From Pseudorhodoplanes sp. (GTDB lineage Bacteria > Pseudomonadota > Alphaproteobacteria > Rhizobiales > Xanthobacteraceae): a stretch of DNA of 16,419 bases. Position 1 is the stretch's first letter. The number at the start of each line of letters is the position of its first letter. Location of the stretch: assembly GCA_008933495.1 (NCBI GenBank), contig WBUW01000020.1, positions 1 to 16,419 on the forward strand, in the 5' to 3' direction. Position numbers and translations under genes: made by a program. This document shows, piece by piece, positions 7,018 through 14,917 of the stretch. Under the pieces are notes generated by a model. The model made no database searches. It was given only the letters and a program-made list of their open reading frames with translations, and was not told the DNA's origin.

Positions 7018-8088
7018 ATGTGTATGTTGTCGCTGCCGCCGCGTCCGCGCATTCTGATCGTCGCGCTGCGCCGCCTCGGCGACGTGCTGCTGACCACGCC
7101 GCTGATCCGCAGCGTGCGGCGGGCTTTTGCCGACTCAACCGTCGACGTGCTGGTGTTTGCCGATACCGCCGGCATTCTGGAGGGCAATCCGGATGTCGAT
7201 CACTGCCTCACCCTGCCGACGCGCGCGCGTCTTGCCGAAAGCCTGGCGATGGCGGCACGGCTGTGGCGCCGCTACGATCTCGCGATTGCGACCCAGGCCG
7301 GCGACCGCCCGACGCTTTATGCCGCACTGGCGGGGCGCCGGCGGGCGGGCATGGTCGAGCCGCGTTTCATCGGCGCGCTCAAGCGCCTGCTGCTCGATCG
7401 CGCGCTGCCGCTGGTGGCCGGCGCGCATCGCGTCGAGGAGATGCTGGCGCTGGCGCGTCTGGTCGGGATCGCGCCGGTGCCTGAGATTGTGCCGCCGCGG
7501 CCGGGCGTGCTGCCCGACGCGCTTCCGGCGGCTTACGCCGTGCTGCACGCGGCGCCGATGTATGTCTACAAAAGCTGGACGGGCGACGGCTGGCGCGCGC
7601 TCGCACGCCATCTCGGTGAACGCGGGCTCGGCGTGATCGCGACCGGCGGCCTGGCCGAGCGCGCCTATCTCGACGCGGTGTTTGCCGGCCTGCCCGCGGT
7701 GCGGCGCCTCGACGCGGCGCTGTCATGGTCCGCGCTGACGGCGCTGCTTGCGCGCGCGCGCGTCTTTGTCGGACCCGACACCTCCGTCACCCATCTGGCC
7801 GCCGCCGCCGGCTGTCCCGTGGTCGCATTGTTCGGGCCGACCGATCCGCGCCTGTGGGCGCCCTGGCCTGCGGGCGGGCTCACCATGCCATGGGCGCCTT
7901 CGGCCGCCGTGCAAATGCGGGGCAATGTCCGCCTGCTGCAGCATCCGATGCCCTGCCAGCCGTGCCAGGAGGAAGGCTGCCTGCGCCGGCTCGACAGCTA
8001 CAGCCTGTGTCTCGACCGGCTGTCGCCGCAGGCCGTGATCGCCGCCGTGGATGCGGCCCTGGCGCAGCCGCCGGCCGGGTCGAATTAG
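7018..8088 (+). CDS. GT9 heptosyltransferase-like LPS core glycosyltransferase
   Basis: A 356-residue family 9 glycosyltransferase, related to WaaC, WaaF and WaaQ, that probably adds a further heptose (or related sugar) to LPS core from an ADP-heptose-type donor. The N-terminal RILIVALRRLGDVLLTTPLI carries the GD acceptor-side motif; the C-terminal half has FVGPDTSVTHLAAAAGCPVVALFGPTDP, the GT9 donor-binding signature. Near the end four cysteines (313, 316, 321, 331; spacing CxxC-x4-C-x9-C) form a cluster that many non-enteric GT9 proteins share. The ATG at 7018 directly follows the preceding stop (TGAATG); an in-frame ATG at 7024 is an alternative, and neither has a clear Shine-Dalgarno. Composition returns to high GC here. 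Whether it acts as heptosyltransferase I, III or another type is unresolved. Confidence 0.88.
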   Translation: MCMLSLPPRPRILIVALRRLGDVLLTTPLIRSVRRAFADSTVDVLVFADTAGILEGNPDVDHCLTLPTRARLAESLAMAARLWRRYDLAIATQAGDRPTLYAALAGRRRAGMVEPRFIGALKRLLLDRALPLVAGAHRVEEMLALARLVGIAPVPEIVPPRPGVLPDALPAAYAVLHAAPMYVYKSWTGDGWRALARHLGERGLGVIATGGLAERAYLDAVFAGLPAVRRLDAALSWSALTALLARARVFVGPDTSVTHLAAAAGCPVVALFGPTDPRLWAPWPAGGLTMPWAPSAAVQMRGNVRLLQHPMPCQPCQEEGCLRRLDSYSLCLDRLSPQAVIAAVDAALAQPPAGSN

Positions 8089-8119
8089 CTCGCCCGCCGT
8101 TTTGGGGATGTGCTATGCG

Positions 8120-8150
8120 GAGCGCGTTTTCCGGCCGGGGGAATGCGCTC
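8120..8150. repeat. 13-bp hairpin in the gap before the CapD-like gene
   Basis: GAGCGCGTTTTCC (8120-8132) can pair with GGGGAATGCGCTC (8138-8150) across a five-base loop; ten pairs are Watson-Crick and three are G-U type. It lies in the 92-base gap between the GT9 gene and the CapD-like gene. No T-run follows on the plus strand, so a classical intrinsic terminator is doubtful. It could be an attenuator, an RNA-processing site, or a degenerate member of a dispersed intergenic palindrome family. I recall similar GAGCGCGTTTTCC elements between genes in Bradyrhizobium relatives, but cannot check that here. Confidence 0.5.
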
Positions 8151-8180
8151 GTCCGGGCGCCATGAGGGGTTCCACCGCAT

Positions 8181-10076
8181 ATGAAAGTGTCGCGCAAGAC
8201 CCTGATTGTCGCGCACGATCTGTGCGCCACGGCGGCGGCCATCCTGGCGAGCTTCTATCTGCGGTTCGAGGCGCCGGGCATCGCCGAGCGCGCCGACCTG
8301 CTCGTGATCATCGTGCCCGGCATCGTGCTCTATGCCGGCATCGTCTATTCGTATTTTCACCTCGACGACGCGAAATGGCGCTTCGCTTCGCTGCCGGACC
8401 TGTCGAACATTTTCCGTTCGGCGACCGTGCTCGCGCTCTCGCTATTGGTGCTCGATTACATCCTGGTTGCGCCCAACCTCTACGGCACCTTCTTCTTCGG
8501 CAAGACCACGATCGCGATCTACTGGGTCCTGCAGATGTTCTTCCTCGGCGGACCGCGCGTGGCCTACCGCTATTTCCGCTATTCGCGCACCCGCCAGCAG
8601 GCGAGGGCCTCCGAATCCGCCCCGACCCTGATCCTGGGCCGCGCCGCCGATGCCGAGGTGCTGCTGCGCGCGATCGAAAGCGGGGCGGTAAAGAAAATCT
8701 GGCCGGTCGGCATCCTTTCGCCGTCGCCCGCCGATCAGGGCCAGTCGATCCGCGGCATGGCCGTGCTCGGGCAATTCGAGGACCTCGAACGCGCGGTCGC
8801 CGACCTTGGCAATCGCGGGCGGCGCGTGACGCGCGTCGTGCTGACGCCGTCGGCCTTCGAGCCGGACGCCAAGCCGGAGGCGCTGCTGATGCAGGCGCGC
8901 CGGCTCGGGCTTGCCACCAGCCGCCTGCCGGCGCTCGACGAGGGCGGCGAAGCGCTGCGGCTCGCCCCCGTCAATGTCGAGGACCTTTTGCTGCGGCAAA
9001 CGGTCAATATCGATTACCGGCGGCTGGAGGATTTCATCCGCGGCAAGGCCGTCATCGTCACCGGCGGCGGCGGCTCGATCGGCGCGGAAATCTGCGACCG
9101 CGCCGTTACCTTCGGCGCCGCGCGCCTGCTGGTGATCGAGAATGCCGAGCCGGCCTTGCATGCCGCGCTCGAAACGCTGGCGACCAAGCAGTCGGCGGCG
9201 TCCATCGAAGGCCGCATCGCCGACGTGCGCGACCGCGACCGCGTCGTGCGGCTGTTCGCGGATTTCAAGCCCGACCTCGTCTTCCACGCCGCAGCCCTCA
9301 AGCATGTTCCGCTGCTCGAACGCGACTGGGACGAGGGCGTCAAGACCAATGTGTTCGGCTCGATCAATGTCGCCGATGCCGCCGTCGCGGCGGGCGCCGC
9401 CGGCATGGTGATGATTTCCACCGACAAGGCGATCGAGCCGGTCTCCGTGCTCGGCGCCACCAAGCGTTTCGCGGAAATGTACTGTCAGGCGCTCGATGCC
9501 AGGTCGGCCCGCGGGCCGAATGCGAAGAATGCGATGCGGCTCATTTCGGTGCGCTTCGGCAACGTGCTGGCTTCCAACGGTTCAGTGGTCCCGAAATTCA
9601 AGGCGCAGATCGAGGCCGGCGGGCCGGTCACCGTCACGCATCCGGACATGGTGCGTTACTTCATGACGATCCGCGAAGCCTGCGATCTCGTCATCACCGC
9701 TGGCAGCCACGCGCTAGGGCCCGACCGTTCCGACGTTGCCGTCTATGTGCTCAATATGGGACAGCCGGTGAAAATCCTCGATCTCGCCGAGCGGATCATC
9801 CGGCTCTCCGGCCTTGAGCCCGGCCGCGACATCGATATTACCTTCACCGGGATGCGCCCCGGCGAGCGGTTGCACGAAATCCTGTTTGCGCGCGAGGAGC
9901 CGACCGTGGAAATCGGCATTGCCGGCGTGGTCGCGGCGCGGCCCGTCAGTCCGCCGCTCGATACGATGCAGGAATGGCTTATCCGCTTGCAGCAGGGCCT
10001 CGTTCGCGGCGACCGGGCGGTGATCGACCGCGTGCTGCGCGATGCAGTCCCGGATTTCCGCGGCGAGGCGGCGTGA
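8181..10076 (+). CDS. CapD/WbpM-type membrane-anchored nucleotide-sugar 4,6-dehydratase
   Basis: A 631-residue protein of the WbpM/PglF/CapD class, which converts UDP-GlcNAc-type sugars to 4-keto-6-deoxy intermediates for QuiNAc, FucNAc or bacillosamine. The first roughly 125 residues hold about four membrane helices, residues 145-270 form a CoA-binding-like linker domain, and the C-terminal SDR domain begins with TGGGGSIG at 294-301. HAAALKHVPLLE (369-380) and STDKA (413-417) are family hallmarks. Aligning STDKA to FlaA1 puts the catalytic tyrosine/methionine position at L424 and the lysine at K428, so the triad reads T-L-K rather than the T-Y-K or S-M-K described. GAGGGG at 8164-8169 precedes the ATG by eleven bases. 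It probably works with the WbpV-like reductase and WbpL-like transferase encoded on the other strand. Confidence 0.9.
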   Translation: MKVSRKTLIVAHDLCATAAAILASFYLRFEAPGIAERADLLVIIVPGIVLYAGIVYSYFHLDDAKWRFASLPDLSNIFRSATVLALSLLVLDYILVAPNLYGTFFFGKTTIAIYWVLQMFFLGGPRVAYRYFRYSRTRQQARASESAPTLILGRAADAEVLLRAIESGAVKKIWPVGILSPSPADQGQSIRGMAVLGQFEDLERAVADLGNRGRRVTRVVLTPSAFEPDAKPEALLMQARRLGLATSRLPALDEGGEALRLAPVNVEDLLLRQTVNIDYRRLEDFIRGKAVIVTGGGGSIGAEICDRAVTFGAARLLVIENAEPALHAALETLATKQSAASIEGRIADVRDRDRVVRLFADFKPDLVFHAAALKHVPLLERDWDEGVKTNVFGSINVADAAVAAGAAGMVMISTDKAIEPVSVLGATKRFAEMYCQALDARSARGPNAKNAMRLISVRFGNVLASNGSVVPKFKAQIEAGGPVTVTHPDMVRYFMTIREACDLVITAGSHALGPDRSDVAVYVLNMGQPVKILDLAERIIRLSGLEPGRDIDITFTGMRPGERLHEILFAREEPTVEIGIAGVVAARPVSPPLDTMQEWLIRLQQGLVRGDRAVIDRVLRDAVPDFRGEAA

Positions 10077-10180
10077 CGCGATGATTGCGGAAGCCTGCCC
10101 GTCGTGCCGATCCGCCGGTGGAAAAATGTCCGCCGGTTGCGGACATGCGGCCCTATCGTTACGCGCGGTTTGAGTTCGCG

Positions 10181-11734
10181 ATGCATAACCTCGACCAAAC
10201 CCGCGGCCAGTCCCGTTCGCTCGATGATCGCGGTTCTTCCGGAATCGTCCGCACGGTCATCGCCTGGCTGTATGACAATCCGCGGGCGGGTTTCGCGATC
10301 TTCCTCGCCGTGCATGCGATCGTGTGGACGGCCATGCCGTCCGCACTCTACCCGAACCTGCCGCTCGATATCATCGAGGCCCTGACCTACGGGCGTGAGT
10401 GGCAGCTCGGCTACGACAAGCTGCCGCCGATGCCCTGGTGGATCATCGAGGCGACGCGCCTGGTGTTCAATTCGGATGTCGCCTATTACGCCGTCTCGCA
10501 GATCACGGTCGTCGGCTCGTTCGCACTGGTGTGGCTAACGGCGCTGCCGCTGGTCGGTCCCATCGGCGCGCTCGTCGCGGTTCTCATCATCGACGGGATT
10601 CACTACGTCAATTTCAGTGCCGCCAAGTTCAACCACGATGTCATCCAGTTGCCGTTCTGGGCTTTTGCCGGATGGGCGTTCCATCGCGCGCTGACGCGCG
10701 GCCGGCTGGTCTACTGGATCGCGCTTGGCACTGCGTTCGGCGTCGCGCTATGGGCCAAGTATTTTGTCGTCATGCTCGCGATTCCGATGGCGATCTTCAT
10801 GCTCGCCGACCATCGCGCGCGCGGATATCTGAAGACGCCGGGCCCCTATCTCGCAGTCCTGTGCGCGCTGGTCTTCATGTCGCCGCATCTGGTCTGGCTC
10901 GTCGACAATGATTTCCTCCCCTACACCTACGCCAGCCAGCGGGCGATCAAGGCGACGCAGTGGTTCCATTATTTCTACCATCCGGCGTTGTTCATGCTCA
11001 GCCAGGCGTTCTTCATGATTCCGGGGCTGGCTATTGCCGCTGCGCTGGTGTGGCCAAGAACCGGACCGAAGACCGCGCACAATGCGCGGGCGTTCGACCG
11101 GCGGATTGTCGATCTTCTGACGTTCGGTCCGCTTCTTACCCTGATCCTCGCCTCGGTGCTTACCGGACGCGGCCTGATTGCGATGTGGGGCTACCCGCTC
11201 TGGATGTTTTTCGGCCTCTGGGCCGTCCTGCGCAGCCGCAAGGCAATCGATATCGACAGGTTCGGCCTGGCGATGGTGCTCTGGACAATTTCGTCGATCT
11301 GCATCGCCGGTGCGTTCGTGATCAATTACACGATCATGCCGGCTTTCGACCAGCGCTATCGCGCGGTATTTTTTCCCGGCGAAACCTTCGCGCGCGAAGT
11401 TGCCGACCGCTTCCGGGCGGAGACCGGCACGCCGCTCGCCTATGTCATCTCGACCATGTGGCTCGGCGGCAATGTCGCTCACTATGCGACAGAGCGGCCG
11501 CGGGTCCTGATCGACGGCAATCCGCGGCGCGCGCCGTGGATTGATCTCGATGATCTGCACCGCAAGGGTGCCGTCGTGCTGTGGACCGATCTCGACACGA
11601 AGATGGTGCCGCCCGCGTTCGGGCCGATCGCGGCGGAGGCCGAGGTACAGGCGCCGCTGACGATGCGCTTTCAGCGCGGCGACAGTCACCGCTCGTTTGT
11701 CGTGGGCTGGGCCATCCTGCGATCGCGGCCCTGA
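10181..11734 (+). CDS. ArnT/PMT-like integral membrane glycosyltransferase (GT39/GT83 type)
   Basis: A roughly 517-residue polytopic membrane protein that resembles polyprenyl-phosphate-sugar dependent transferases (PMT_2/ArnT fold). These act on the periplasmic side and take sugars from undecaprenyl- or dodecaprenyl-phosphate carriers. After the first membrane helix comes YPNLPLDIIEALTYG, with D63 and E66 where this family keeps its acidic catalytic loop residue. AAKFNHDVIQLPFWAFAGWAF and about ten hydrophobic segments follow, then a soluble C-terminal domain of about 140 residues. Start is uncertain: the frame is open back to a TTG at 10085, with ATGs at 10145 and 10181. I prefer 10181 because the residues before it look like chance translation, but no start has a good ribosome site. 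Possible roles include decorating core or lipid A (compare rhizobial RgtA-D galacturonosyltransferases); the substrate is unknown. Confidence 0.82.
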   Translation: MHNLDQTRGQSRSLDDRGSSGIVRTVIAWLYDNPRAGFAIFLAVHAIVWTAMPSALYPNLPLDIIEALTYGREWQLGYDKLPPMPWWIIEATRLVFNSDVAYYAVSQITVVGSFALVWLTALPLVGPIGALVAVLIIDGIHYVNFSAAKFNHDVIQLPFWAFAGWAFHRALTRGRLVYWIALGTAFGVALWAKYFVVMLAIPMAIFMLADHRARGYLKTPGPYLAVLCALVFMSPHLVWLVDNDFLPYTYASQRAIKATQWFHYFYHPALFMLSQAFFMIPGLAIAAALVWPRTGPKTAHNARAFDRRIVDLLTFGPLLTLILASVLTGRGLIAMWGYPLWMFFGLWAVLRSRKAIDIDRFGLAMVLWTISSICIAGAFVINYTIMPAFDQRYRAVFFPGETFAREVADRFRAETGTPLAYVISTMWLGGNVAHYATERPRVLIDGNPRRAPWIDLDDLHRKGAVVLWTDLDTKMVPPAFGPIAAEAEVQAPLTMRFQRGDSHRSFVVGWAILRSRP

Positions 11735-11752
11735 TCGGTTCGCAGACGCCTG
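11735..11752. other. 18-base convergent junction
   Basis: The stop of the plus-strand ArnT-like gene (ends 11734) and the stop of the minus-strand WbpV-like gene (ends 11753) are separated by 18 bases. I see no hairpin with a T-run in or beside it, so termination of the two converging transcripts is probably Rho-dependent or happens inside the opposing genes. Confidence 0.6.
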
Positions 11753-12694
11753 TTACGGCGGCGCCGAAACACCGCGACCGGCCTGCGAAATCCAGCTCGC
11801 AAGCGCCGCGCGCGTTTCGACGGCGGGCTCCCATCCGGCGCCGAGCAATTTGCGCGGATCGGCGACGAGCTGGCCGCCAAGCCGCTCCCACAAATCGCGC
11901 CGGCCGATAGCTGTCAATCCCAGCGAAAACAACGCTTTCGGCACCGGCACGAGGCGGGCCGGGCGCCCCATCGCGGCGCGCATGATGGTTACGATTTCAC
12001 GCATGCTCAGGGGCGAGCGGTCCGCGACGATGTAGGTTTCGCCCGCGGTCTGCGGATTGCGCAGGACGAATTCGATGGCAGAAATCATGTTGTCGACCGC
12101 CAGGAGCGAGCGGCGCCGGCGCAGGGCACCGAGCGGCAACGGCCAGGACGAGGCCGCAAGCCGCAGCAGGCTCGCGAAATTCCCTTTAACGCCCGGGCCA
12201 TACATGACCACCGGCCGCAGGATCGTGAACGCTGCACCCGATGCCTCGACGGCCTGCTCGGCGGCAAGCTTGGAGCGGCCGTAAGCGTTCGTCGGCTGCG
12301 GTTCATCGCCCTCGCGCAGTACGCGTTCGCTGGCCGGACCGCTTTGCGCGCGGATCGAGGAGACGAAAATCAGGCGGCCGGTCTTCTGCCGGGCCGTTTC
12401 CTCGGCGAGCGAGCGCGTCGCCGCGCGATTGACGTTATCGTAACGCGCTTCCGGGATGCCGCCACCGGCGTGCGCGATCCCGGCCAGATGAACGACCGCA
12501 TCCATCCCGGCGACCAGTGGCCGCCAGTCAACGGTGCCTGACAAATCGGGCAGCGCGACAGCTTCGATGCCCGCGTCCTGTTGCGAACGTGACATATTCC
12601 GCGCGGCGGCGCGAACCTGAAATCCGGCCCTGGCCAGATCATGCACGAGCGGCCGCCCGACAAAGCCGTTCGCGCCGGTGACCAGAACGCGCAT
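11753..12694 (-). CDS. NAD-dependent epimerase/reductase, WbpV/WreQ-like
   Basis: A 313-residue extended SDR enzyme. TGANGFVG at 6-13 is the NAD(P)-binding glycine motif, VVHLAGIAHAGG (67-78) the central strand, SS at 112-113 and Y138-xxx-K142 the catalytic set. The pattern of HLAGIAHA, FVSSIRAQSG and a late RRRRSLLAVDNMISAI resembles the reductases that turn UDP-4-keto-6-deoxy-GlcNAc into UDP-D-QuiNAc (WbpV in Pseudomonas, WreQ in Rhizobium etli); UDP-glucose 4-epimerase-like annotations are also common for such proteins. The ATG at 12694 shares one base with the stop of the WbpL-like gene (TGATG), so the two are coupled. The reading frame is open upstream within that gene, but the glycine motif fixes the start. 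Last gene of its minus-strand unit. Confidence 0.82.
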   Translation of the reverse strand: MRVLVTGANGFVGRPLVHDLARAGFQVRAAARNMSRSQQDAGIEAVALPDLSGTVDWRPLVAGMDAVVHLAGIAHAGGGIPEARYDNVNRAATRSLAEETARQKTGRLIFVSSIRAQSGPASERVLREGDEPQPTNAYGRSKLAAEQAVEASGAAFTILRPVVMYGPGVKGNFASLLRLAASSWPLPLGALRRRRSLLAVDNMISAIEFVLRNPQTAGETYIVADRSPLSMREIVTIMRAAMGRPARLVPVPKALFSLGLTAIGRRDLWERLGGQLVADPRKLLGAGWEPAVETRAALASWISQAGRGVSAPP

Positions 12695-13731
12695 CAAGGT
12701 CGCCCGCGCGCGAAATGAAACAGCACGGCCGCGACCGCCACGACGCCGGCCAGCGACACGAGCAATTTGACCATGTTGCTTTCCACCAGCATCGTAAGGG
12801 CAGCCAGAATAGCGAGAACGACGTTGAGCGCGAAAACGCGGGAAACGATAGCGCGCACCGACATGCCGCGATCCATCGCGCGCTGATAGAAATGGTTGCG
12901 GTGAGCGTGCCACACGCGCTCCTTGCGGAGAAGCCGGCGAAAAAGCGTAATGGTGGCGTCGGCGAGATAATAAAGCGGCAGCAACAGCGCGGCGGCGAGG
13001 TGACCGCCGGCGGCGAGGGCGAGCAGCAGCCAGCCGAGCATAAGGCCGATCGGCAGGCTGCCGACATCGCCGAGGAAGAGCCGCGCCACCGGACGGTTGG
13101 CCGGCGCAAAACCGAGCATGGCGCCGAACAGCGCCAGCGCCGCCACGACGGCATGGCCCGGCAGCGCCCCGGCGAGGCCGAGGATGGACAGCGCTGCCGT
13201 CAGCGGAACGACTTCGGCGACCGTCATCCAGTCGACGCCGTCCATGAAGTTGACCAGATTGACGAACCACACCCCGCCCACCACCAGCAGCAGGCGCTCG
13301 AGCCAGAACGGCAGGAACGACAGGAACGCAACGTCGTCGGGCAGCACCGCGATGATCGCGCCGACCGCGAGCGCCTGGGCCAGGAGCCGTGGAACCACCG
13401 CCACCGCGCGAATGTCGTCGGCGGCGCCGACGAGCGCGATCAAGATGACGGCCGCGGCGACCGTAAAAAGTTCATGCAGCGGCACGCTCGTCACCGGTAC
13501 GGCGAGCATTCCGGTGCCGGCCACCATCAGCGTCGCCGCAACGACGGCGATGCCGCCGCCTTGCGGGGTCGGCTCACGATGGGCGGAGCGCGCATTGGGA
13601 CGCGCCAGCGCATAGCGCACGAGCAGCGGATGCAGGACGCGGATCAAGGCCGCGCACACCAGAAAAGCGGCGACGATCAAGAGCAGCGCCGGCACGAGCC
13701 ACAGGCGCCAGGTATCGGACAGGGTGATCAT
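12694..13731 (-). CDS. Undecaprenyl-phosphate sugar-1-phosphate transferase, WecA/WbpL/MraY family (GT4)
   Basis: A 345-residue polytopic inner-membrane enzyme that starts O-antigen assembly by moving a HexNAc-1-phosphate from a UDP-sugar to undecaprenyl phosphate. Family motifs are intact: SAHREPTPQGGGIA (49-62) in the first cytoplasmic loop, DD at 105-106 for metal and substrate binding, NFMDG at 161-165 with the nucleophile-region aspartate, FLGDVGSLPIG further on, and a HAHRNH cluster at 275-280 in the last cytoplasmic loop. About ten hydrophobic helices are visible. It shares one base with the WbpV-like gene downstream, the same pairing as wbpV-wbpL in Pseudomonas, which favours a WbpL-type role (QuiNAc or FucNAc initiation) over GlcNAc-specific WecA. 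It begins 58 bases after kdsD on the same strand. Confidence 0.9.
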   Translation of the reverse strand: MITLSDTWRLWLVPALLLIVAAFLVCAALIRVLHPLLVRYALARPNARSAHREPTPQGGGIAVVAATLMVAGTGMLAVPVTSVPLHELFTVAAAVILIALVGAADDIRAVAVVPRLLAQALAVGAIIAVLPDDVAFLSFLPFWLERLLLVVGGVWFVNLVNFMDGVDWMTVAEVVPLTAALSILGLAGALPGHAVVAALALFGAMLGFAPANRPVARLFLGDVGSLPIGLMLGWLLLALAAGGHLAAALLLPLYYLADATITLFRRLLRKERVWHAHRNHFYQRAMDRGMSVRAIVSRVFALNVVLAILAALTMLVESNMVKLLVSLAGVVAVAAVLFHFARGRP

Positions 13732-13789
13732 CGGCCGGAACTCACAAGGCCCATCGCGGCTGGATCATCGGCAAGGCGGCGCCGACGTG

Positions 13790-14800
13790 TCAGGTGACGC
13801 CGACGCGCAACAGATCGTGCAGGTGCACGACGCCGATCGGCCGGGCGCCCTCGACCACGAACATCGCGGTGATTTTCGCGGAATTGAGCGCCTCGATCAC
13901 CTCGCTGACGAGCTGGTCCGGCCGGCATTGCTTGGGGGAGCGGGTCATCACGTCGTCGACCGGTGATTCAGTCAGGCCGGGCTTCATGTGGCGGCGGACG
14001 TCGCCGTCGGTAATGATGCCGATGAGCTGCTGGCGCTGATCGACGATGCCGACGCAACCGACGCCCTTGGCGGACATCTCGACGATCGCCTCCGCCATGA
14101 GCCGGCCGCTGCGGCACAGCGGTATGGCCTCGCCGGTGCGCATGACGTCGCGGACGAATTTCAGCATGGCGCCGAGCCGTCCGCCCGGATGCAGGATGTG
14201 GAAGTCTCGTTCACTGAAACCGTGGCTCTCCAGGAGGGCAATGGCGAGCGCGTCGCCGATGGCAAGCTGCATCAGCGCGGAGGTGGTCGGCGCCAGATTG
14301 TGCGGGCAGGCCTCGCGCGCCTGCGGCAGCACGAGCGCGACATCGGCGGCCTTGCCGAGGGTGCTGTCGGCCTGCGCCGTGACCGCGATCAGCGCGATGC
14401 CAAAGCGCTTGGAATAGTCGATGAGGTTTTTCAGCTCGGCGGTCTCGCCCGACCAGGACAGAGCGAGCACCACGTCGTCGGGCGTGATCATGCCGAGATC
14501 GCCGTGGCTCGCCTCGCTCGGATGTACGAAAAAGGCCGGCGTGCCGGTGGAGGCGAAGGTGGCGGCGATCTTGCGCGCCACGTGACCGGATTTACCCATG
14601 CCGGTCACGATCAGGCGCCCCTGCGCCTGGCGGATGGTCAGGATCGCCCGCGTCAGCGCCTGGCCGAGGCCGTCGCGCAGGGCGGCCGAGAGCGCGGCAA
14701 TGCCGCTCGCCTCGAATTCGAGCGTACGCAGGACGGAGGCGATCAGGCCGTCCGGCGCCTGCGGCTCATCCTCGTTGCGCTGCACTTCTTTCGCTCTCAT
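13790..14800 (-). CDS. kdsD: Arabinose-5-phosphate isomerase (KpsF/GutQ family)
   Basis: Cytosolic enzyme that interconverts ribulose-5-phosphate and arabinose-5-phosphate, the entry step to Kdo for the LPS inner core. The 336 residues split into an SIS sugar-isomerase domain (about 25-205) and two CBS repeats (about 215-336). GMGKSGHVARKIA (67-79), HPSEASHGDLG (93-103), SWSGET (115-120) and HPGGRLG (204-210) are diagnostic. A constant offset of 11 places K70, E122, E163 and H204 at the catalytic positions I recall for E. coli KdsD (K59, E111, E152, H193). The ATG at 14800 has no clear Shine-Dalgarno, so a slightly later start is possible. It heads the minus-strand unit kdsD, wbpL-like, wbpV-like, tying Kdo supply to O-antigen initiation. 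Confidence 0.94.
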   Translation of the reverse strand: MRAKEVQRNEDEPQAPDGLIASVLRTLEFEASGIAALSAALRDGLGQALTRAILTIRQAQGRLIVTGMGKSGHVARKIAATFASTGTPAFFVHPSEASHGDLGMITPDDVVLALSWSGETAELKNLIDYSKRFGIALIAVTAQADSTLGKAADVALVLPQAREACPHNLAPTTSALMQLAIGDALAIALLESHGFSERDFHILHPGGRLGAMLKFVRDVMRTGEAIPLCRSGRLMAEAIVEMSAKGVGCVGIVDQRQQLIGIITDGDVRRHMKPGLTESPVDDVMTRSPKQCRPDQLVSEVIEALNSAKITAMFVVEGARPIGVVHLHDLLRVGVT

Positions 14801-14917
14801 GGAATGGCGGATACCGGTAAGGGTCTGGCGGCGACGCCGGCAACCTATCGCAGTGCGGCTGGCGAAGCCAATCTTCTGTCGATACGCCGATAAAACAATC
14901 CGACCACGCGGCGGGTG

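Noticed and set aside
10081..10173. Short frame starting with ATG at 10081 and containing CPSC
   Set aside because: About 30 codons, with no ribosome site of quality and no family match; it overlaps the uncertain 5' end of the ArnT-like gene.
12694..13270. Possible fusion of the WbpV-like protein with a 190-residue N-terminal extension
   Set aside because: The extension is a second-frame reading of the WbpL-like gene; the glycine-rich NAD motif right after the ATG at 12694 marks the natural start.
12715..13797. Long plus-strand frame (360 codons) opposite the WbpL-like gene
   Set aside because: Charged, histidine/glutamine/arginine-rich translation typical of antisense to a GC-rich membrane protein gene. 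The minus strand has all the MraY/WecA motifs.
13988..14893. Plus-strand frame (301 codons) opposite kdsD
   Set aside because: Antisense shadow; kdsD on the minus strand has intact catalytic residues and CBS domains.
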